Source of the DNA: Poa pratensis
Taxonomy: Eukaryota; Streptophyta; Magnoliopsida; Poales; Poaceae
Length of the DNA: 64,000 nt
Reading direction: 5' to 3'
Assembly (NCBI GenBank): GCA_947311845.1
Contig: CAMZMU010000034.1
Span: 87,356,529-87,420,528 of the forward strand
The notes under the pieces are model-generated. The model saw nothing but the letters and a program-made list of their open reading frames with translations. It had not been told where the DNA came from and searched no databases. Shown piece after piece: positions 1-11,289 of this stretch (positions are counted from its first letter, which is position 1; every line of letters starts with the position of its first letter). A program made the translations under genes and the position numbers.

Positions 1-141
1 TCAGGTCAGTGTGTTTCCGAACTGACTATGCAAGTTTTCATTTGTTTAATTCTTTTGGTGGTGGTGGGGCTCACGTTTATACTGTCATTGACTTGTGTTT
101 TTTAACTGGCTGACTTAATTCCATCTCTGGTATGGTATTAG

Positions 142-1422
142 ACGGAGTTTAAGCGCATTCAATCACCTCTAAAATACCAGACACGGTGTGTTGCTGCATT
201 CCCTGATCAACAAGGATTCCTGGTAATGCTATATTTTCTTTCATCCTTTACTCTCAGCATTAGCACGCCAAACCAAAACCTCTTTTTTTTCCAAATACAT
301 GACTGATTCTTACTATGCTTTAAAGTTTATTCATATGTTCTTTTTTACCTATCACGTCATATGATTTGTATTGCCCAGTTAGCTTGTTTGAAGCTAGCTT
401 GAGTTTCTGACACTAAATATTGGTAGAATTTGCCACCTTACTCGAATTAGCTTTAGGTACAAGATTTGAGATACTGGCCTGACAAGTGACAACATCTGCG
501 GTATCATGGGTGCTGTTGAGTAACCTGCATTTCAAACTTCCATCCCTCGGATATATAAGGCGCATACTTTGATTGTCAAATCAAGCTTTCACTAACTATT
601 AGTTCCTATAATATGTGAGTTATGTGACACAAAATGGATATCATCGGGTTGACGGATTATTATTCAAAGTACTTTCTTGTGGCTTTGAACCATTGATAAA
701 ATATGATAGAAGAAATTTACAGTCAAAGCTTGAACAAGAGACAGTCAAATATACCTTACAGAGTGTATTACAAGAAATGTTACTCAAATATAAATACCAC
801 TGGCTGACATCTCTGTAGGTAGTGATAAAATCTTCATAAAGACGAGTATGCAGTTTGCCTTAATGACTTGACCATCTCCGAGCATCCAACTGCGTTGCAA
901 ACAATTTCCTTTACCAGAACTCTAGAAGAGATCTTAGCATATAGCAGTTAAAGCCATTCTGAACATGAAATCATGCTGAAGTACAAATACTAAAACCATT
1001 CGAGGCTTCAAGCATTTTGAACTTTAGATCTTTATATATTTATAGTTCTGTATTTTCCTATTCTTCACCTGCATACGGGCGTATGTTTAGCGGGTGATCT
1101 TAATCATGCCGTGACCAATCAATTTTTGCTGCTACACACTGATCTTCTTCTACATCAATGAGCTGACTAATTGGATAACAAGGCCGATACCTGACAATTC
1201 ACAATAGTTTTTGTTTCATCTACCGATTCCATGTGACTTTTAGGCAAAAGGCTTATTTCCATGTGACTGACCCCTTGCTTTTGTTTAAAGGTGGGTTCCA
1301 TAGAAGGAAGAGTTGGTGTGCATCATATTGATGATGCACAGGCAAGCAGAAACTTCACATTCAAATGTCACAGGGAAGGAAATGACATTTTCTCTGTCAA
1401 TCCACTCAACTTTCACCCTGTG

Positions 1423-1459
<37 letters not shown>

Positions 1460-3253
1460 TTTATTTACTATGTGCTAGTCTTTTGTTTCATTATTCCGCT
1501 TTTGTTATTATAGAAAATGCTAACGGAGGAGACTTATGGTGGAATCACTGTGTCTGTCATCTGTTAATCTGTAGAATACTGAACCTCAGTTATATTCTCT
1601 CACAAAAGTGTGTAGAGCTTAATATCGATTCTGATACCACACTGTACCTAATCAAACAACCACTGTACTTATAGGCCTACATATATGTTGAAAAATAATG
1701 TGTTGCAAAAAATACTCCAAACAGATTAGCTTTAGGTCAATTGGCAAACTCCAAATTGTACCTATTTAGTGTTATAGGCACATTAAGAGCAGTGTTTCTG
1801 CTTTGTCCTGTTCTTTTTATTACTTTGCCATCTTATTCATTGGATTGGTGTGCTTGGATGATGATACTTCATATCCATTGAGTTGAGTGTGCTTTGTTGG
1901 CTATATTTCACTGGACAATGCAACAAGCAGTGCCAACTTTCCGGTGATAATTTTGAAGTTAATTTCAGTTAGTGAAGTTTCATCTGGTATACCCCTTGGT
2001 ACAGGTTCATCACACATTCGCCACTGCTGGATCTGATGGTGCTTTCAATTTTTGGGATAAGGATAGTAAACAGAGACTGAAGGTTTGTCATTTTGCGAGA
2101 TTCTCTTTTGAAGTTCCACTCTTGTTGGTTTATTTGTATTGCATTGTATGCTATTCAACCGTTTCAGAATGGTTTTACTGTGTTGTGATCTGTGGACATG
2201 TTAATGGCCTTCATATACATTATAGGTCAATGTGCATGCCTGGTGGGAAATCAAACCAAGGTCAACTAATGAACTTACTATCATGATCATGAGCAAGAAA
2301 ACATTAGTTGATAATGTTGCCATCCATTCTCATTTTCCCAGCCTTGCCATGTCTGCCTTTTTTTGGCATTGCTTCTTTTTATTCTTGATATTACATTTTC
2401 ACTCAATTCTTGGACCCCCATATGAGGCATCTGTATAATTTGTTGTCAGATATCCTTTTAGCTTGTAGATATAGCTTAGTAGCTCACTCAGCATTCCATC
2501 CTCATAGTTGCCTACTTGCTTAGCATAGATGGTTGCTTCAGTTCTCCTTTTTTATCATACACCTTCATATATTTTGCAATCATATTCTCACTTTTTTTCC
2601 TACACTGAATATGTACAGGCTTTTAGTCGGTGCCCTCAACCCATTCCTTGCAGTACCTTCAATAACGATGGCTCAATATTTGCTTATGGGGTAAGTTGAG
2701 TGATGCTTCAGCTTCAGTGTCTTGTTGTAGTTTGTAAAAATTAGGACCCTTCATCTGGAATTTCATAACCCATGTTTTTGGATTGGTCGAGTTTAGATAT
2801 GTGACATGTCTATCATTTTCTCCTGCACCTTGCTGAATATGCCGAAGAAATCAGTTGTTGATGTTCAGCTTTATTGGAGAGTTCCTGTTCCAGTCAAATT
2901 GCTGTTTAAAAAAATGCATTATCTGGTCATAATCTAATTTTAAATTCCAAGTTTCAAATATAACCATAATTATCATTACCGGAGAGCAGGTCTGCTATGA
3001 CTGGAGCCGTGGCGCTGAAAACCATAATCCTGCAAATGCAAAGACATCCATTTATCTCCACAGTCCGCAGGTAGTTTCACCATAATCATATTGCTGCGAC
3101 ATCATTCTTTTCTTCTTGTTATCAGAGACATCATTGTGAGATCCATTCCTGAATTGTTTTTATCTGTTCATGCTTTGGCACTCAACCTTCCCTCATTTTG
3201 AACAGGAAGCTGAGGTGAAAGGAAAGCCAAGAATCGCAACAGGACGGAAGTGA
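142..3253 (+). CDS. RAE1: RAE1-like mRNA export factor (WD40), 3' half of gene
   Basis: RAE1 is a WD40 beta-propeller protein of the nuclear pore that works in mRNA export. Six exons are visible: 142-222, 1291-1419, 2005-2082, 2619-2690, 2990-3070 and 3206-3253, all phase 0 with GT-AG borders, ending at TGA 3251-3253. The peptides read TEFKRIQSPLKYQTRC, GSIEGRVGVHHIDD, FKCHREGNDIFSVNPLNFHP, FATAGSDGAFNFWDKDSKQR, CYDWSRGAENHNPANAK and a basic tail ending KPRIATGRK. These match the C-terminal half of plant RAE1 closely and include a canonical WD blade. About 163 residues lie here, roughly half of the usual length of about 345-350. The N-terminal exons are upstream of the window; bases 1-4 (tcag before gtcagtg) may be the end of the preceding exon. 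No frame break is seen. The large intron 223-1290 may hold a diverged insertion that I could not define. Confidence 0.93.
1426..1455. repeat. (TC)15 microsatellite in RAE1 intron
   Basis: A pure 30-bp TC/CT dinucleotide run begins six bases after the donor site at 1420 of the RAE1 exon that ends at 1419. Such runs are usually length-polymorphic. A pyrimidine tract this close to a donor is unusual but need not affect splicing. Confidence 0.95.
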
Positions 3254-3861
3254 TGTCATCCTTGCCACCAAAAGTCAATAGGTGTACAACAAATCATGTA
3301 TATTCAAGGGCCTTGTTTCCCCCTTCTAGCCACCGATGATAGGGACTCAGCCATGAGACATAGCACATACTAGCTGTTTATGTAATCCATAGTTATCCCA
3401 AGATATTGCTTTCCCGTGTTTTGTGATAGAACGAGAATATGAGATCAGTCCTAGTCTGGATTCTACTAGTGTTTTGCATGTGATGTAGATCTTTGCAAAT
3501 GATGTCTGTAGAGTTGTTCTGATATTATAGCAACTGCTAAGTTTTCAGCGGCCGGGCAATTAAAAAGGATGGCCACTTTTGGTTTGTCAAGTCTGAAGTA
3601 AACGCACGTTTCCCCTTCGGTTGTGATTGAAATGACACATATGGTAAATTCATACTGGGTTACAAAATATAGGAATTTTCCAAGATAATTTTAGATGATG
3701 CACAAGAAGCAGACGCAGGATTGAGCAGAGTAGAGAGAGGGAGTGTAATTGCACTGGGCCTATGAAAATTAGGTTTACGCTCATTTTGAGATTCCTATGA
3801 AACGGAGATCAGAAGTATATTTCATCAGCCGTCACGCCACCGCTATACCCACCACAACCTA
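3254..3861. other. RAE1 3' region / intergenic
   Basis: AT-rich DNA follows the RAE1 stop codon and probably holds the 3' UTR. I see no ORF, RNA gene or clear transposon terminus before the retroposon target-site duplication at 3862. Confidence 0.5.
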
Positions 3862-3874
3862 ACTATGCTGCCCT

Positions 3875-4672
3875 ATTTAAAAACCGCTTCGCCTCTTCTC
3901 CCGTAGGAGCCAGGCGGCGGCGGAGAAATACTTCACCCGATCTCCACCGGCAAGATCGCTGGTCCCCTCTCCCTCCGCTAGCTGCCCTGCGGTGCGCTGT
4001 TGGGGTGGTGGGAGCGGCGTCCGGGCAAATAAATCTGTCTCAACTCTACTCCCACACCGGCGGCGTCCTTCACGGCAGCGCCTCGGAGTTGATGGCAACG
4101 TATGCTGCTCTGTCCTTCAGATTGGTAGTTTGGTCTTTTCGCCGTTCTTTAGATCTGGCAAGATGAGTTTCTCGGTGTGTCGCTGGCGTTCGTGGTTATT
4201 CGCGACGGCGCCGGCGGCTGGGACGAGGTGGTTCTTCTGGAGCGAGGATGTTGGTTCAGAGGTGGTGGATCTGCGGTTGTTCTCCGACTTTGTCGATGGG
4301 AGGCGATAGATCTTGGTCCAAGATAGTCGGGGACGTCCCCCGGTCGACGTGTCACAGCGACATGTGCCTCGCTGCGTGCAACATGCCTGTTCATCGACTC
4401 ATAAAGACTCGTTGACGATGGTGTTTTCTCGGATCTTGCAATGGTGGAGGCTCGGCGTCTCTTCTAGCGTTCGTCTAGATGACGTTGGACTTGGAGGCGG
4501 CCGCTCTCTATGGTGAGTGTAGAAAACCCTATGGATCATTTTGTATTTCTCAATTTCTTAGGATTTCATATACAAATTCAGGATAATCATTTTATCCCGG
4601 TCTATCTTTAGTGTTGCTTATTGTGACTTGATTTTCGATTAATGAAAAATATGTGGTTGCTCTAAAAAAAAC
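3875..4672 (+). mobile_element. Non-LTR retroposon (SINE-like or non-autonomous LINE) with A tail
   Basis: An insertion of about 800 bp is flanked by a perfect 13-bp target-site duplication, actatgctgccct, at 3862-3874 and 4673-4685. The 3' end is an A-rich tail (taaaaaaaac, 4663-4672). TSDs of variable length plus a terminal A tail are the signature of target-primed reverse transcription. The 5' part is GC-rich and the 3' part AT-rich. No reverse transcriptase or endonuclease is encoded, so the copy is non-autonomous or 5'-truncated. The short ORFs on both strands are not credible genes. I cannot name the family. Confidence 0.75.
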
Positions 4673-5771
4673 ACTATGCTGCCCTGACATCCAAACTCCT
4701 CGAGCCGTGAAGCCGTAGCAGAATGAAGATCAAACATGCAACCACGCGACTTAATGAATCAAGACGAAGGCATCCTTCGAGACAATACTGTCTAGCTCCG
4801 GCACATACGCACACCGTTGAACATAACTACTCCCTCCATCCGGAAAATGATGTCTTAGATTTGTCTAGATTCGGATGTATGTAGATATGTTTTAGTGTAC
4901 ACATAGATCTGAATTTAGATATATGTAAGACATCCTTGTTAGAGTATATTTGTGATACGAAAAGATATGGTAGAGATAGGATTTGTTTCTTGTCTTGTAC
5001 TCCAAGTCGGTCCCTTATACTCCTATATATACTCGCCCATGAGGCTCAATAATACATCCATCATATTCCGCCAATCTCATAATTTTACATGGTATCAGAG
5101 CGGCACGATCTGACCTAGCTGCCGCCGCGCTTCCACACCGCGCCGCCCCCGGGGAGGTCGATCTCCATGATCTCCGCCGGGGGCCGCGCCACCCGTACCT
5201 AGGGTTCGTCCGCCGATCGGTTGATCGGCTGCCCTAGAGTATTTTTTTTATCTTTAGATCGGTTTTCTTTTCTCCGCCGGTCACTCGATCGGCGTTTTCT
5301 TTTTTGGTTTTCTGATCATCGATTGGATTGCGTCGCCCACCGCCCGTCGTCCTCGCGCCTCTACTCCGACAACGGCATCGACCTCCACCGGCCCGCTCCT
5401 CGACAGCCTGCTACCGCGGGCGACTCGCCGGCCGACTCCGCACCGGCCGGCTCCTTCCAGCCGGCTACCGCGGCCGACTCGCCGGCGCCGACTCCGCACC
5501 AACCGGCTCGTCTTCACCGACCGCACAACAAGGCCGGACGCACCGTCCAAGGGACGCCTCGACGCGTCGTAGCCGGTTTCCCTCGCTTGCACGGTCTCCA
5601 TCGCCGGTTCGTCTTCGTCGTCATCGTCCGGGACTTCTTCGACAACGTCGCCCTCGACTCCGATCTGCGCGTCGTCCCCGCCATGGCGCGTACAACACAG
5701 CGTCAGTCTGATCAACCGATCGCGCCTGTCTACGCCACGCACGTCCCCGAGCACGCGCCTACCACCGATCG

Positions 5772-6100
5772 AGCATCGGGCTGCCGCTGCATCGCCCTTC
5801 GGGCTGCAGCGCCGCCGCCCTGTGGTTCTCCCCGCGGCTGCACCGACCCGCACGTCGCCGCTGCGTCGCCCCTTCGGGCCGTAGCGCCGCGGCCCGCGGT
5901 CCACGCCGCCGCCCTGAGGCCGTCCCCGCGGCTGCACCGGCCCGCATGTCGCCGATGCGTCGCCCCTTCGGGCTGTAGCGCCGCGGCACGCGGTCCACGC
6001 CACCGCCCCGAAGTTGTCCCCGCCGTCGCCCTGACACGCGCGTCGCCGCTGCGTTGCCCGTCCGGGCCGTAGCGCTGCGGCACGCGGTCCGCTTCGCCGT
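5772..6100 (+). repeat. About 95-bp GC-rich tandem repeat inside the short-LTR element
   Basis: Units carrying gcccttcgggctg(t)agcgcc followed by gcggtccacgcc recur about every 95 bp, near 5788, 5865, 5960 and 6053, with substitutions. They create long accidental ORFs on both strands. Confidence 0.65.
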
Positions 6101-6520
6101 CCCCGCACGTTGACGTCTCCGTGGTATGCGCCGCCTTCCGAGGCGTGGGAACGCCACCGTCCATGCTTGGTCTTCGTCATGATGTTGGGCTCTTCTTCGC
6201 CTACTTCGAGCATCATCGCCGCGCCTCTACCCACGACCGCCGTGGCCTTTTGCAGGCTATCGCCGCCATCGTCGCGCTTCTACATGCGACCGTCGTGGCC
6301 CTTTACGGGCTACCGTCGTCGCCGCCAACCACAACTTCGTCTCCGTCCAGTACCAGCTCATCGCCAGTGTCACCGTCATCTTCCCCGACCACTTCATCTA
6401 CTCCGACAACCGCGGGCGACATCAGCACCTTCTACCCCACGCCGTTTGGCGCCGCCACCGTCGTCGAGTCCTCCTCTGCTGGCCCCTCCGACCTGGCATA
6501 CAACTCCTACTGGTCCCCGT

Positions 6521-6730
6521 CTACGCATGCCCGGTGCTGGCAACACCGACGTGTGTCTTCGTCCACGACGTGTCCCCAGGCTTGGCAATCCTGGTGCGGC
6601 GCCTCGTCAACACCGACTAACCTCTATCTACGCATGCCCGGTGCTGGCAATACCGACGCGTGCCTTCGTCCACGACGTGTCCCCAGGCTTGGCAAACCTG
6701 GCGCGATGCCTCGTCCACATCATCTTCTAC
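6521..6730 (+). repeat. 107-bp tandem duplication inside the short-LTR element
   Basis: The segment starting ctacgcatgcccggtgctgg at 6521 is repeated at 6628. Both copies include ccacgacgtgtccccaggct. A run of 16 G occurs further on at 7005-7020. Confidence 0.8.
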
Positions 6731-7753
6731 CTGGCGCACCACTGCGCCCTGACTACTCGGCACTCCCTTGCGCCCTGACCACTCGGGGCTCCACGACAGC
6801 TCCCTCGACACTGGCAACCCCGACTCGACATCGACCATGGCGCCCCTCGCATGGCTACCTCGACTACGGCTACACCACCCTACGCTCTCGGCTTCCTCGA
6901 CATCGGCACAAAGGGCTATCATCTCGCTTGAGCTCCTCATCAGGTTCCTCTACAGTCCAACCTCTGCGCCGCGACACCGTCCACGACGTTCCCGCTCCTA
7001 CTGCGGGGGGGGGGGGGGGGTCAGCCCACTGGACTCTACCTCGGTTTTTCTCCAGTCTGACCGTCCGCGACGCTCCTGTTGTTCACGACGCTACCGCTAC
7101 GACTGCGGGGGACGTTAGAGTATATTTGTGATACGGAAAGATATGGTAGAGATAGGATTTGTTTCTTGTCTTGTACTCTAAGTCGGTCCCTTGTACTCCT
7201 ATATATACTCGCATGAGGCTCAATAATATATCTATCATATTCCGCCAATCTTATAATTCTACAATCCTTTTCCAAACGGAGGGAGTAGAAGGTATCCTCC
7301 CATGACATGGTCAAGGTGTGCGTACGTAGTTTTTCCTTTTTCGAATTAGCTTGGTGCGTACGTAGCTGAAGTGTTGAACTTGAACACAAGAAATAATTGT
7401 AGCTAGCCTCGTAGAAGACGGTTAAGCTTAGGTCATTTCCCAACCAATAAGCTAGTGGAGGAAAACATACGCAAGCAGCTGCTGTTCTGGATCGGCCGGG
7501 CCAGTTGAAGCTACCCCGCGATCATGATCAAAGCAGCGTGGAGTCAACGCACAAGACTAATTGACTATTCCATCGATCCATCGGCTATTTGTATTCTAAA
7601 GGAAAGTCAGCAACGCACATGTCTCGTTCCTGGTTCCATGATCGAGTGTCGGAGTGTGCCTACGTACGTGGTGACCTATCATATTGTCTCAAACTCTCAA
7701 TCGCGCGCAAGCGAGCTTCTGGGAAAAGCTAGCCCCTGCTTACCTAGTAGGAG

Positions 7754-7762
7754 TATATATAA
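7754..7762 (+). promoter_or_regulatory. TATA box of the ADP/ATP carrier gene
   Basis: TATATATAA lies 118 bp upstream of the carrier ATG at 7880, a normal spacing for a plant core promoter with an 80-90-nt 5' UTR. Confidence 0.6.
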
Positions 7763-7879
7763 GTCCCCCGATTGCCTCAAGCTCGTACCACAGCAGTTCC
7801 TCTCATAGCTCATCATCGCGTTTCCAGATCATTTGGGGGTGCATATATATATTTTCAGGCAGGCAGCAGCCGAGAAGCA

Positions 7880-9252
7880 ATGGCGGATCACCAGCCCACC
7901 GGCGGCGGCGTTCATGCTTATCACTCCTCCACAACATCAACATGGGCCTACTACATGCCTCCAACCCCATGGCGCACCTCACCGCCGCTCGCCTGCGGCT
8001 TGACGCACACCGCAGGAGCTTTCCCGACCTTCTTCGCGTCATCGCCGTCCGAGAAGAACAACAAGAGCTTCGCGGCCGACTTGCTGCTGGGCGGCGTGTC
8101 ATCGTCGGTGTCCAAGTCTCCAAGACCCTGGCGGCGCCGGTGGAGCGGGTGAAGATGCTGCTGCAGAACCAGGACGCCATCATCCGGGCCGGCAGGCTCA
8201 CGGAGCCGTACAGGGGCATCGGGGACTGCTTCGCGCGCACCGTCAGGGACGAAGGCTTTCTGTCCCTCTGGAGGGGGAACACCACCAACGTCATCAGATA
8301 CTTTCCCACACAGGTTACAAGATGTTGTTCAGAACTATTTTGGTCTGAATTTTATCAATTTTACCGAAATTTGTCCGTTTGGAATTTCTTTTCATCTTGT
8401 CCAAATTTTGGAGGTCCATCCGCATGCAAGCACTGAATTTGTATACCCCTGTCCATCCGCATGCAGGCACTGAACTTTGCATTCAAAGACTACTTCAAGG
8501 GCCTGTTCAACTTCAAGAGAGAAAAGGACGGGTACCTGAAATGGTTCGCCGGGAACATCGCCTCCGGCAGCGGCGCTGGGGCGACGTCCCTGCTATTCGT
8601 CTACTCCCTTGACTACGCAAGGACACGGCTCACCAACGACTACAAGTCCGCGACCAAGGGTGGCGAGCGACAATTCAACGGCCTCATCGACGTCTACCGC
8701 AAGACGCTCCGGTCCGATGGCATCGCCGGACTCTACCGCGGCTTCAACGTCTCCTGCGTCGGCATCATCGTCTACCGCGGCCTCTACTTCGGGATGTATG
8801 ACTCCCTCAAGCCGCTTCTCCTCACGGGGAAACTCCAAGTATGCACGTCGGACTTAACTAGTTTTATTCTGGTTGTGTGCATCCATGATTTTACGAACTA
8901 CAATACTGGTTCAATTTGATTGCTGATCATAGTGGTCATGCGTTCCTTCGTGCAGGACAATTTCTTTGCGAGCTTAGCGCTGGGCTGGATGATCACCACT
9001 GGCGCGAACCTGGCGTCTTACCCCCTGGACACTGTCCGGAGGAGGATGATGATGACCTCTGGAGAGACCGTCAAGTACAAGGGCTCCATGGACGCCTTTG
9101 CTCAGATCATCAAGAACGAGGGCGCCAAGTCGTTGTTCAAAGGCGCCGGCGCAAACGTCCTTCGCGCCATTGCCGGTGCCGGTGCGCTCGCAGGATACGA
9201 CCAACTGCAGATTGTCTTTTTCGGGACAAAGTATGGCTCCGGCAGTGCCTAG
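7880..9252 (+). CDS. Mitochondrial ADP/ATP carrier, frameshifted by an 8-bp insertion in exon 1
   Basis: The protein is a mitochondrial inner-membrane antiporter that exchanges matrix ATP for cytosolic ADP. Three exons are visible: 7880-8313, 8467-8838 and 8956-9252 (TAG). All three carrier repeats are present, with family motifs [14 protein letters not shown] and PLDTVRRR, and the diagnostic hexapeptide RRRMMM in exon 3. Residues 1 to about 70, starting [10 protein letters not shown], form the poorly conserved plant N-terminal extension. The frame breaks in exon 1 at 8111-8124, where tccaag is followed by tctccaag. Without those 8 bp the coding length is exactly 364 codons plus stop and the reading runs from SSSVSK straight into [10 protein letters not shown]. 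As given, translation from the ATG goes out of frame before the first carrier motif. Exons 2 and 3 are clean, so the lesion is either recent or an assembly fault. The exon-2 acceptor region is also duplicated (8414-8440). Confidence 0.88.
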
Positions 9253-9695
9253 ACACAGAAGACATGTTCATATATGACAAAACGTACTTGGTGGCTGTTG
9301 CATTTGTATGTTTCCATATGTTAACTCCTCTTTTAAATTTGTAACCGTGAAGCACACACAAATTTATCAATTTGCTTGAAACTGTCTTTTTTGTTACAAA
9401 TTTACACTGATAGTAACTAACGGATACACAAAATTCAGTTTTAGAGATACTGCTACTACTACCATTACAAACTACTGTATATTTTGCCGAGCCATCATCG
9501 TCAGCTAGAAATGTTCAGTCAATTAAAATTTGGGAATTAACCACACATGGTAACGCTTTTATTTATCATGTATATAGAGAGAATTACAACGTCCTTTCTT
9601 GAAGAGCAAGACATGGACTATTTTAATACAAGGAAATACATATGACATAATCCTATTCCTATACATAAAATTATTCAGTCATTTTCTAACGACTT
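9253..9695. other. Carrier 3' UTR and intergenic DNA
   Basis: AT-rich sequence after the carrier stop codon. No ORF or structured repeat could be supported. Confidence 0.4.
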
Positions 9696-9842
9696 CACTT
9701 TTACATGTGCCGCACCCTTTTTTTGTGCGCCACAGGTAATCTTTTACTGTGGCGCACCGAATTTTGGGCGCGCCGCGGGTGGCGCACAGAAAAAATGCGC
9801 GCCACAGGTAAGCTTCTCCCTATAAGCTTTTTCCTACAAGTG
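9696..9842. mobile_element. CACTA-like terminal fragment
   Basis: The segment starts CACTTTTACATG, ends CTACAAGTG (reverse complement CACTTGTAG), and holds repeated gcgccacaggtaa motifs near 9728 and 9800 in both orientations. This resembles the subterminal repeats of Triticeae CACTA transposons. No 3-bp target duplication is clear, so the ends are tentative. Confidence 0.4.
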
Positions 9843-9897
9843 AACATCACACTTATTAAGAGAAAATGAGTCTTTAGCATAATAAATAAAACCTTAT

Positions 9898-10003
9898 ATG
9901 ACACCACACATATGTTACTCCCCACAGTGGAGGTAGTAACATAGGCTAGTAACATCAACTTGTTACTACTCTATGTTACTTCCCACTGTAAGCAGTCTTA
10001 GCT
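9898..10003. mobile_element. Small hairpin MITE
   Basis: Two imperfectly complementary halves, ctccccacagtggaggtagt... and ...gttacttcccactgtaagc, enclose an inner palindrome built on gttact/agtaac. The arrangement is typical of an abundant Triticeae MITE. I cannot assign the superfamily and see no clear TSD. Confidence 0.45.
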
Positions 10004-10600
10004 TTGGTTGGTGCCTTTTTGGGATTGGGTTGGTGTAGGGGGACGGTGAGTGACTAGGTATTACGAGGCGGATTTAGTGGACATGGTGCATGCGAACCTA
10101 TACAAACAGGAAAATCAGAAGAAAAATAAAATAAAGTACAACATAAAACATGCGTGTAGAGAATGTATATAAGTATGTGTGAAAAAGACAAAGTACCCGA
10201 GGTATATGTACAATGAACAAGATTTTGGCTGTAAAAATTACGAAGTTCCATTTTCTCTTTTTTGTGTACGCCATATGATCTTATTTTCTCTTGAAATTTT
10301 GCACGACCAGGTATCAAGGCAATATGTACGTGTGTGAGTTATTTCAGTTTTTTGCGAATCTATGAAATACGATTTCTGAAATGATTTTAAATTCAGCTCC
10401 ATGTGCTCCCATGTACACCATGGTATTTTCAACTTTTGTTTTTCAGTTCCCGCAAAAAAAAAACTTTTGTTTTTCAGGTTGGAGTACAAGAGGGACGGCG
10501 CCACGGAGGTCGGTAGTGGGCTCAAGAAAAGAAAACGGGCCCCGAATTTGCGGGCTTTCGAGGGCCCGCGTCGACCTAAAGGTGCTCCCTATGTGATGGG
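10004..10600. other. Intergenic DNA upstream of NOP10
   Basis: No supported gene or repeat. From about 10540 the sequence becomes GC-rich and leads into the NOP10 promoter. Confidence 0.35.
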
Positions 10601-10610
10601 GTTTCGCTCC

Positions 10611-10642
10611 TTTAAAACCCTCCTCCCTTTCCTTGAACCCTA
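10611..10642 (+). promoter_or_regulatory. NOP10 core promoter: TTTAAAA and telo box
   Basis: A TATA-like TTTAAAA lies at about 10613-10620 and a telo box AACCCTA at 10636-10642. The telo box is a known promoter element of plant ribosome-biogenesis genes, which suits a snoRNP subunit. A likely 5' UTR exon follows and ends at 10704. A 5' UTR intron is predicted at 10705-11247 (gtaact...ttttcag). Confidence 0.5.
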
Positions 10643-11289
10643 GCCGCCAGATACCTCGTCTACGCTCGCTCGTCGCCTCCGCCGCGAACCTCCCTCCCGT
10701 CCTGGTAACTCCTCTCTTTCTCTCCCCAATCCCGTCTCCTTTCGATTCAGTGGTCGCAACTCTCGAATCAGGATGCCAAATCCTTTGGTGCCCCGGCTCC
10801 TCTGTTGTTAGGGTAGCGGAGAGTAATCCTGTAGCTAGGTTCGTCCCAAATTTAGCTACAGCTGCTTGCGTTGGTTGCTTGACGAATCGGCTGCAGCCGG
10901 TGCTTGTAGATTGTTCCTGATGCTCTAGTTGCCAAGGGACCAAATAATCATCACAGAAAACGCCTCTGCAAATTTCGCAGAAACAGTTACTGTTAGCAAA
11001 CAATCTGCAAATCCAAAGGGGTCCATAAAAAAACAGCATTTTTTTAGTAGTTAAAATGAATCAACTCATCAATCTGATCAAGCTAGTGGTTTTAGCGACT
11101 CCGACCCTGTTGGACCCTCACTTATACAGTAACTGCCAAAAAGTTTATTAATGGTCCAGCAGCAAGCAAGCAGACCGTTTGCATCTGTACTGCAAAACTC
11201 AACAGCATCCATCCATACTTGCACTAAATTCCGCTTCGGATTTTCAGCGCCGACTCCTGCTCCTGCTCCTGCCGCCGATTTGATCCAAG

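Larger units (their letters stand above)
4937..7263 (+). mobile_element. Short-LTR non-autonomous retrotransposon
   Basis: Near-identical direct repeats at 4937-5089 (153 bp) and 7113-7263 (151 bp) act as LTRs (5' copy TGTTAGAG, ends TACA). They are flanked by the 5-bp target duplication atcct (4932-4936, 7264-7268). The 12-mer tggtatcagagc at 5090-5101, immediately after the 5' LTR, is the classic initiator-Met tRNA primer-binding site, which is common in Copia elements. A G-rich polypurine stretch precedes the 3' LTR. The 2-kb interior is very GC-rich and has no gag, protease, integrase or RT motifs. The first base of the 3' LTR is C rather than T. This is a TRIM/LARD-type element that would need enzymes supplied in trans. 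Confidence 0.88.
4830..7285. mobile_element. Stowaway-type MITE split by an LTR element
   Basis: The terminal inverted repeats ctccctcc (4830) and ggaggga(g) (ending 7285) are each bordered by TA, the Stowaway (Tc1/Mariner) target duplication. The left part, 4830-4936, reads ctccctccatccggaaaatg at the terminus and continues with the usual AT-rich MITE body. The right part, 7269-7285, is the complementary terminus. The LTR element at 4937-7263 sits between them with its own 5-bp duplication, so the MITE was there first. Confidence 0.85.

Noticed and set aside
615..818. Small ORF in the large RAE1 intron
   Set aside because: 67 codons, AT-rich, inside a well-supported intron, no recognisable similarity.
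5221..7131. Several long overlapping ORFs on both strands (up to 336 codons)
   Set aside because: They lie wholly inside the short-LTR element, are low-complexity Pro/Arg/Ser-rich, overlap in opposite strands, and come from GC-rich tandem repeats with few stops.
10443..11039. 198-codon minus-strand ORF over the NOP10 promoter and leader
   Set aside because: It is antisense to the promoter and 5' UTR intron of NOP10 and shows no known motif.
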